A DNA stretch of 9,183 nt. Source: Chlamydia trachomatis (lineage in GTDB: Bacteria > Chlamydiota > Chlamydiia > Chlamydiales > JAAKFR01). Position 1 is the first letter of the stretch, and every line of letters begins with the position of its first letter. The stretch covers positions 1 to 9,183 of the forward strand of contig CAMAUB010000046.1 in NCBI GenBank assembly GCA_945861315.1, read 5' to 3'. The notes under the pieces are model-generated. The model saw only the letters and a program-made list of their open reading frames with translations, was not told the origin of the DNA and made no database searches. Made by a program: the position numbers and the translations under genes. This document shows, in pieces, positions 7,168 to 9,183 of this stretch.

Positions 7168-8162
7168 TATCTGATCCCCTTTTCCATCAATGTTTTTACA
7201 TTTGAATAGCTAATATCGGAGAGGGTGTTCGCAAGTTTTCGTTTTTTGAATGCCTTGCAAAGATCTCTTACAGCGTCTTCGACCGTGCGCTTTGGTGCAA
7301 TGCCTAATTTATTTTTGATCTTAGCAGAACAAATGTGATAAGAGCGTTTGTCATCTGATTCTTGCCGTTCAACCTTGATATCCTTTTTTTCGGGAAATTC
7401 ATTGAGAACAACTTTTTTAACAATTTGGGCAATATCGGACATCGCATGGTTTTGGTGACCAAAGTTAAATGTTTCTCCTGCAATCTTCTCATCGGGTAGT
7501 TCGAGCAATGATTCATATAAGTCACACATATCGTCGATGTGTAAATTTGGTCGCAGTTGTTCTCCACCAAACACGGTGATCTTATCTAGATTGACGGCAT
7601 GATTTGTTAAGATATTCACTGAAAGATCAAGACGCATACGAGGGCTGTAACCGCAAATTGTTGCTGGTCTTATGTTTACGCATACAAAATTAGATGATTG
7701 GTGTTTAAACATTAAGGGCTCACACATCCCTTTATACTTATTATAGAGTGTGAGAGGGAGAAGAGGGTGTTCTTCAGTGACATTAGGTTCAGAAGAGACA
7801 CCGTATACGGAGCTAGAAGAGGCATTAATAAAGCGCTTCACACCAGCTTGTTTAGCGGCAACAACAAGGGGCTCGAAAGAATCATAATTAATTGTGGTAC
7901 AGAGCTTTTCATCAAGATGGAAACTTGGATCATTAGAAATACATGCGAGATGGATAACGCTATCTACACCTTTCAGAGCTTTTTTAAATGAGACGATATC
8001 ACGCACATCGGCTTCATAAATTGTGAGACGTGGATGGGGTTTGAGATAACAGCTGTAGTACATGGTGTCGTAGACAATGACATCATAACCTTTTTCAAGA
8101 AGTTGGTTAGTTAATACGGTACCAACATAGCCAGCACCTCCGGTGATAAGTACTTTTTTCAT
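7167..8162 (-). CDS. Extended SDR NAD-dependent nucleotide-sugar epimerase/dehydratase
   Basis: A 331-residue extended SDR. It shows T-G-G-A-G-Y-V-G at 7-14, Asp32 at the end of strand 2, A-D-V-R-D at 51-55, H-L-A at 71-73, S-S-S-S-V-Y-G at 115-121, and the catalytic pair Tyr140/Lys144 in Y-N-K-Y-K. R-P-N-L-H-I-D-D at 204-211 is the usual substrate-domain motif. S-D-D-K-R-S-Y at 269-275 and S-Y-S-N-V-K near 318-323 look like subfamily signatures. It is clearly different from the next SDR in the operon, so the two are not a recent duplication. The expected chemistry is epimerisation or dehydration at C4 or C3/C5 of an NDP-sugar; substrate unknown. The ATG overlaps the transaldolase stop as ATGA, with AGAGG just upstream inside that gene, so coupled translation is likely. 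Confidence 0.93.
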   Translation of the reverse strand: MKKVLITGGAGYVGTVLTNQLLEKGYDVIVYDTMYYSCYLKPHPRLTIYEADVRDIVSFKKALKGVDSVIHLACISNDPSFHLDEKLCTTINYDSFEPLVVAAKQAGVKRFINASSSSVYGVSSEPNVTEEHPLLPLTLYNKYKGMCEPLMFKHQSSNFVCVNIRPATICGYSPRMRLDLSVNILTNHAVNLDKITVFGGEQLRPNLHIDDMCDLYESLLELPDEKIAGETFNFGHQNHAMSDIAQIVKKVVLNEFPEKKDIKVERQESDDKRSYHICSAKIKNKLGIAPKRTVEDAVRDLCKAFKKRKLANTLSDISYSNVKTLMEKGIR

Positions 8163-8884
8163 ACGACCTCTTTTATTGGTATGTTATAGCCTGCTGCCAG
8201 TGCATCTTTTGTTAGCATATTGACAGTTTCAAGGGAAAACTCGGTTAAATCTTTTCCAAGCAGATCTAACTTTTTTAGAAAGTTATTAGGCACAGTGATG
8301 ATATCACAGCCTACTTGATCAGCTTCAATAATATTGTAGATTTCTCGACAACTGGCCCAAAGTATTTCGATATTTGGAAATTTTTTGGTAATTTCGAGAG
8401 CTTGGGTAATGGTTTGTTTCGGGTCTCTACCAGTGTCAGCAACTCTGCCCGCAAAAATAGAGATAATCGCAGGAGTGTCATCCAGGTGGTTGACTATCTC
8501 TTCTACCTGCTTTGGAGTAAAGACAGCTGTGACATTGAGCTTTACATTATTCTTTGCTAGAAATTTGAGGGCAGAACAAGTGCTTTCTCCTAGTGTATTT
8601 GTGACTGGGACTTTTACATAAACTTTCGTGTCCCAAGAAGCAATTTCTAGAGCTTGTTCGATGATTTCATCAAATGTATCTGCGAAGACTTCAAATGAAA
8701 TGGGACTATTACCGACAAGTGCAATGGCAGCATGAGCAAAAGCAACGTAATCTATCACTTTGGCGTTGCGCATTAATGTAGGGTTAGTCGTAAAGCCTTT
8801 AATCCAAGGTGAACGACATAGTTGGCTCATTTCTTGCAGGTTGGCTCCATCCGCGTAGATTTTAATGCTTAATTGATTTAACAT
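8159..8884 (-). CDS. Small transaldolase (TalC/MipB-type fold)
   Basis: A 241-residue class I aldolase-fold protein, the short form that contains both transaldolases and fructose-6-phosphate aldolases. It transfers a dihydroxyacetone unit between sugar phosphates through a Schiff base. Visible are A-D-G-A-N at 11-15 (Asp12), G-F-T-T-N-P at 30-35, the Schiff-base Lys91 in Y-V-K-V-P-V-T, N-V-T-A at 117-120, and F-A-G-R at 144-147. Glu65 (F-E-V) and Phe144 stand where E. coli FSA has Gln59 and Tyr131, so transaldolase activity is more likely than aldolase; TalB has Glu96 and Phe178 there. The start at 8884 has AGGGAG 5 nt upstream. A longer frame to 8950 adds 22 hydrophobic residues that do not match the family and cross the likely promoter. 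It is the first gene of the operon. It probably supplies or reshapes the sugar-phosphate precursor (inference). Confidence 0.92.
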   Translation of the reverse strand: MLNQLSIKIYADGANLQEMSQLCRSPWIKGFTTNPTLMRNAKVIDYVAFAHAAIALVGNSPISFEVFADTFDEIIEQALEIASWDTKVYVKVPVTNTLGESTCSALKFLAKNNVKLNVTAVFTPKQVEEIVNHLDDTPAIISIFAGRVADTGRDPKQTITQALEITKKFPNIEILWASCREIYNIIEADQVGCDIITVPNNFLKKLDLLGKDLTEFSLETVNMLTKDALAAGYNIPIKEVV

Positions 8885-8889
8885 AGGTG

Positions 8890-8895
8890 CTCCCT
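8890..8895 (-). promoter_or_regulatory. Shine-Dalgarno deciding the transaldolase start at 8884
   Basis: AGGGAG on the minus strand, 5 nt before the ATG at 8884. It supports the 241-residue form over a 263-residue reading that would start at 8950. Confidence 0.7.
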
Positions 8896-8921
8896 GTAGT
8901 ATAACAAGTAAGTGAATCGAG

Positions 8922-8950
8922 AAGATAAGCCCAGAAGAGATGAAAATCAA
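8922..8950 (-). promoter_or_regulatory. Candidate sigma70-type promoter of the operon
   Basis: On the minus strand TTGATT (8950-8945, -35, four of six consensus bases) and TATCTT (8927-8922, -10, four of six) are separated by exactly 17 nt. A start about 7 nt downstream would give a leader of roughly 30 nt before the transaldolase ATG, with room for its Shine-Dalgarno. AT-rich DNA yields such matches by chance, so this is a candidate only. A TATACT closer to the gene (around 8900) lacks a matching -35 and would place the start in the ribosome site. Confidence 0.35.
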
Positions 8951-8975
8951 TAAATTTGATATGGGGAAAATTTGC

Positions 8976-9038
8976 AGTTCTTGTAAGTATTTGTATTGAA
9001 TGCACTTAATAGTTCTTGTTTTGATTTTGAGTAAGTAT
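8976..9038. repeat. Short direct repeats upstream of the operon
   Basis: AGTTCTTGT occurs at 8976-8984 and 9011-9019 (period 35), and GTAAGTAT at 8983-8990 and 9031-9038, both on the plus strand. In the first copy the two words overlap; in the second they are 11 nt apart. They lie between the upstream ORF end (stop 9059-9061) and the candidate promoter, where a regulator could bind, but in AT-rich DNA they may be chance. Confidence 0.3.
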
Positions 9039-9058
9039 ATAGTACTGCCAGTTGAAAG

Positions 9059-9183
9059 TTAGACAGCAAGCTTGATAGGGTTAAGCTTTATAGTCTCAAA
9101 CTTATCGTTAATCCGAGAACCCCACGTACTGGCCATTCTCGGTATATCGTCTTTAAAAAAACCTCTAACTTCTTGGAAAAAGT
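9059..9183 (-). CDS. C-terminal end of an unidentified ORF, homologous to the one at the left edge
   Basis: On the minus strand one frame is open from the window edge to a TAA at 9061-9059, giving 40 complete residues; the start lies outside. It reads F-F-Q-E-V-R-G-F-F at its beginning, then D-D-I-P, S-R-I-N-D-K-F and K-L-N-P-I near the end. It aligns without gaps with the fragment at 1-117 and stops one residue earlier. The family is not recognised. Its stop is 175 nt upstream of the transaldolase ATG, in the same direction. Conservation between the two edges argues for a real protein; a mobile-element protein is possible but unproven. Confidence 0.55.
   Translation of the reverse strand, partial: FFQEVRGFFKDDIPRMASTWGSRINDKFETIKLNPIKLAV

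Noticed and set aside
8885..8950. N-terminal 22-residue hydrophobic extension of the transaldolase, which might be read as a signal peptide
   Set aside because: Transaldolases are cytoplasmic. The extension crosses the candidate promoter and the Shine-Dalgarno for the ATG at 8884, and the family N-terminus begins at that ATG.

Overview
The window holds one long, tightly packed operon-like cluster on the minus strand (about 8884 down to 251). It encodes sugar-nucleotide biosynthesis enzymes of the kind found in LPS, O-antigen, capsule or other surface-glycan loci. The DNA is AT-rich (roughly 40% GC in most of the cluster by eye, clearly lower in the last gene and flanks). The enzyme set suggests a Gram-negative-type bacterium. 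I cannot fix the taxon from sequence alone; a low-GC gammaproteobacterium or an environmental chlamydia would both fit, and this is only a guess.

In transcription order (right to left) the genes are: a small transaldolase (8884-8159); two extended SDR NAD-dependent epimerases/dehydratases (8162-7167 and 7167-6154); a two-domain protein with a nucleotidyltransferase first and a PfkB sugar kinase second (6170-4629), which is E. coli HldE in reverse order; a Gfo/Idh/MocA oxidoreductase (about 4642-3728); a UDP-glucose/GDP-mannose dehydrogenase-family protein that lacks the family's catalytic cysteine (3731-2496); a third SDR with His in place of the catalytic Lys (2494-1592); and an AT-rich gene of unknown function with faint glycosyltransferase-like motifs (1585-251). 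Junctions are 1-17 nt overlaps or 1-6 nt gaps, so one polycistronic mRNA with translational coupling is likely. A plausible promoter lies at 8950-8922.

Read as a pathway (inference), the transaldolase supplies or reshapes a sugar phosphate from the pentose-phosphate pool. The kinase/nucleotidyltransferase phosphorylates and activates it as an NDP-sugar. The three SDRs, the Gfo/Idh enzyme and the atypical dehydrogenase then remodel it by redox, epimerisation or dehydration. There is no flippase, polymerase, transporter or clear glycosyltransferase in the window, and no GmhA or GmhB, so the product is not simply canonical ADP-heptose made from this window alone.

The flanks are informative. The left edge (1-117, plus strand) and right edge (9183-9059, minus strand) each carry the C-terminal end of an ORF. 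Their last 37 residues align without gaps and about 17 are identical. Homologous, diverged genes therefore flank the cluster in inverted orientation, both pointing inwards. A further short stretch at 120-227 looks like the C-terminal remnant of an IS630-type transposase. Together this points to an accessory, possibly transferred, sugar-biosynthesis island.
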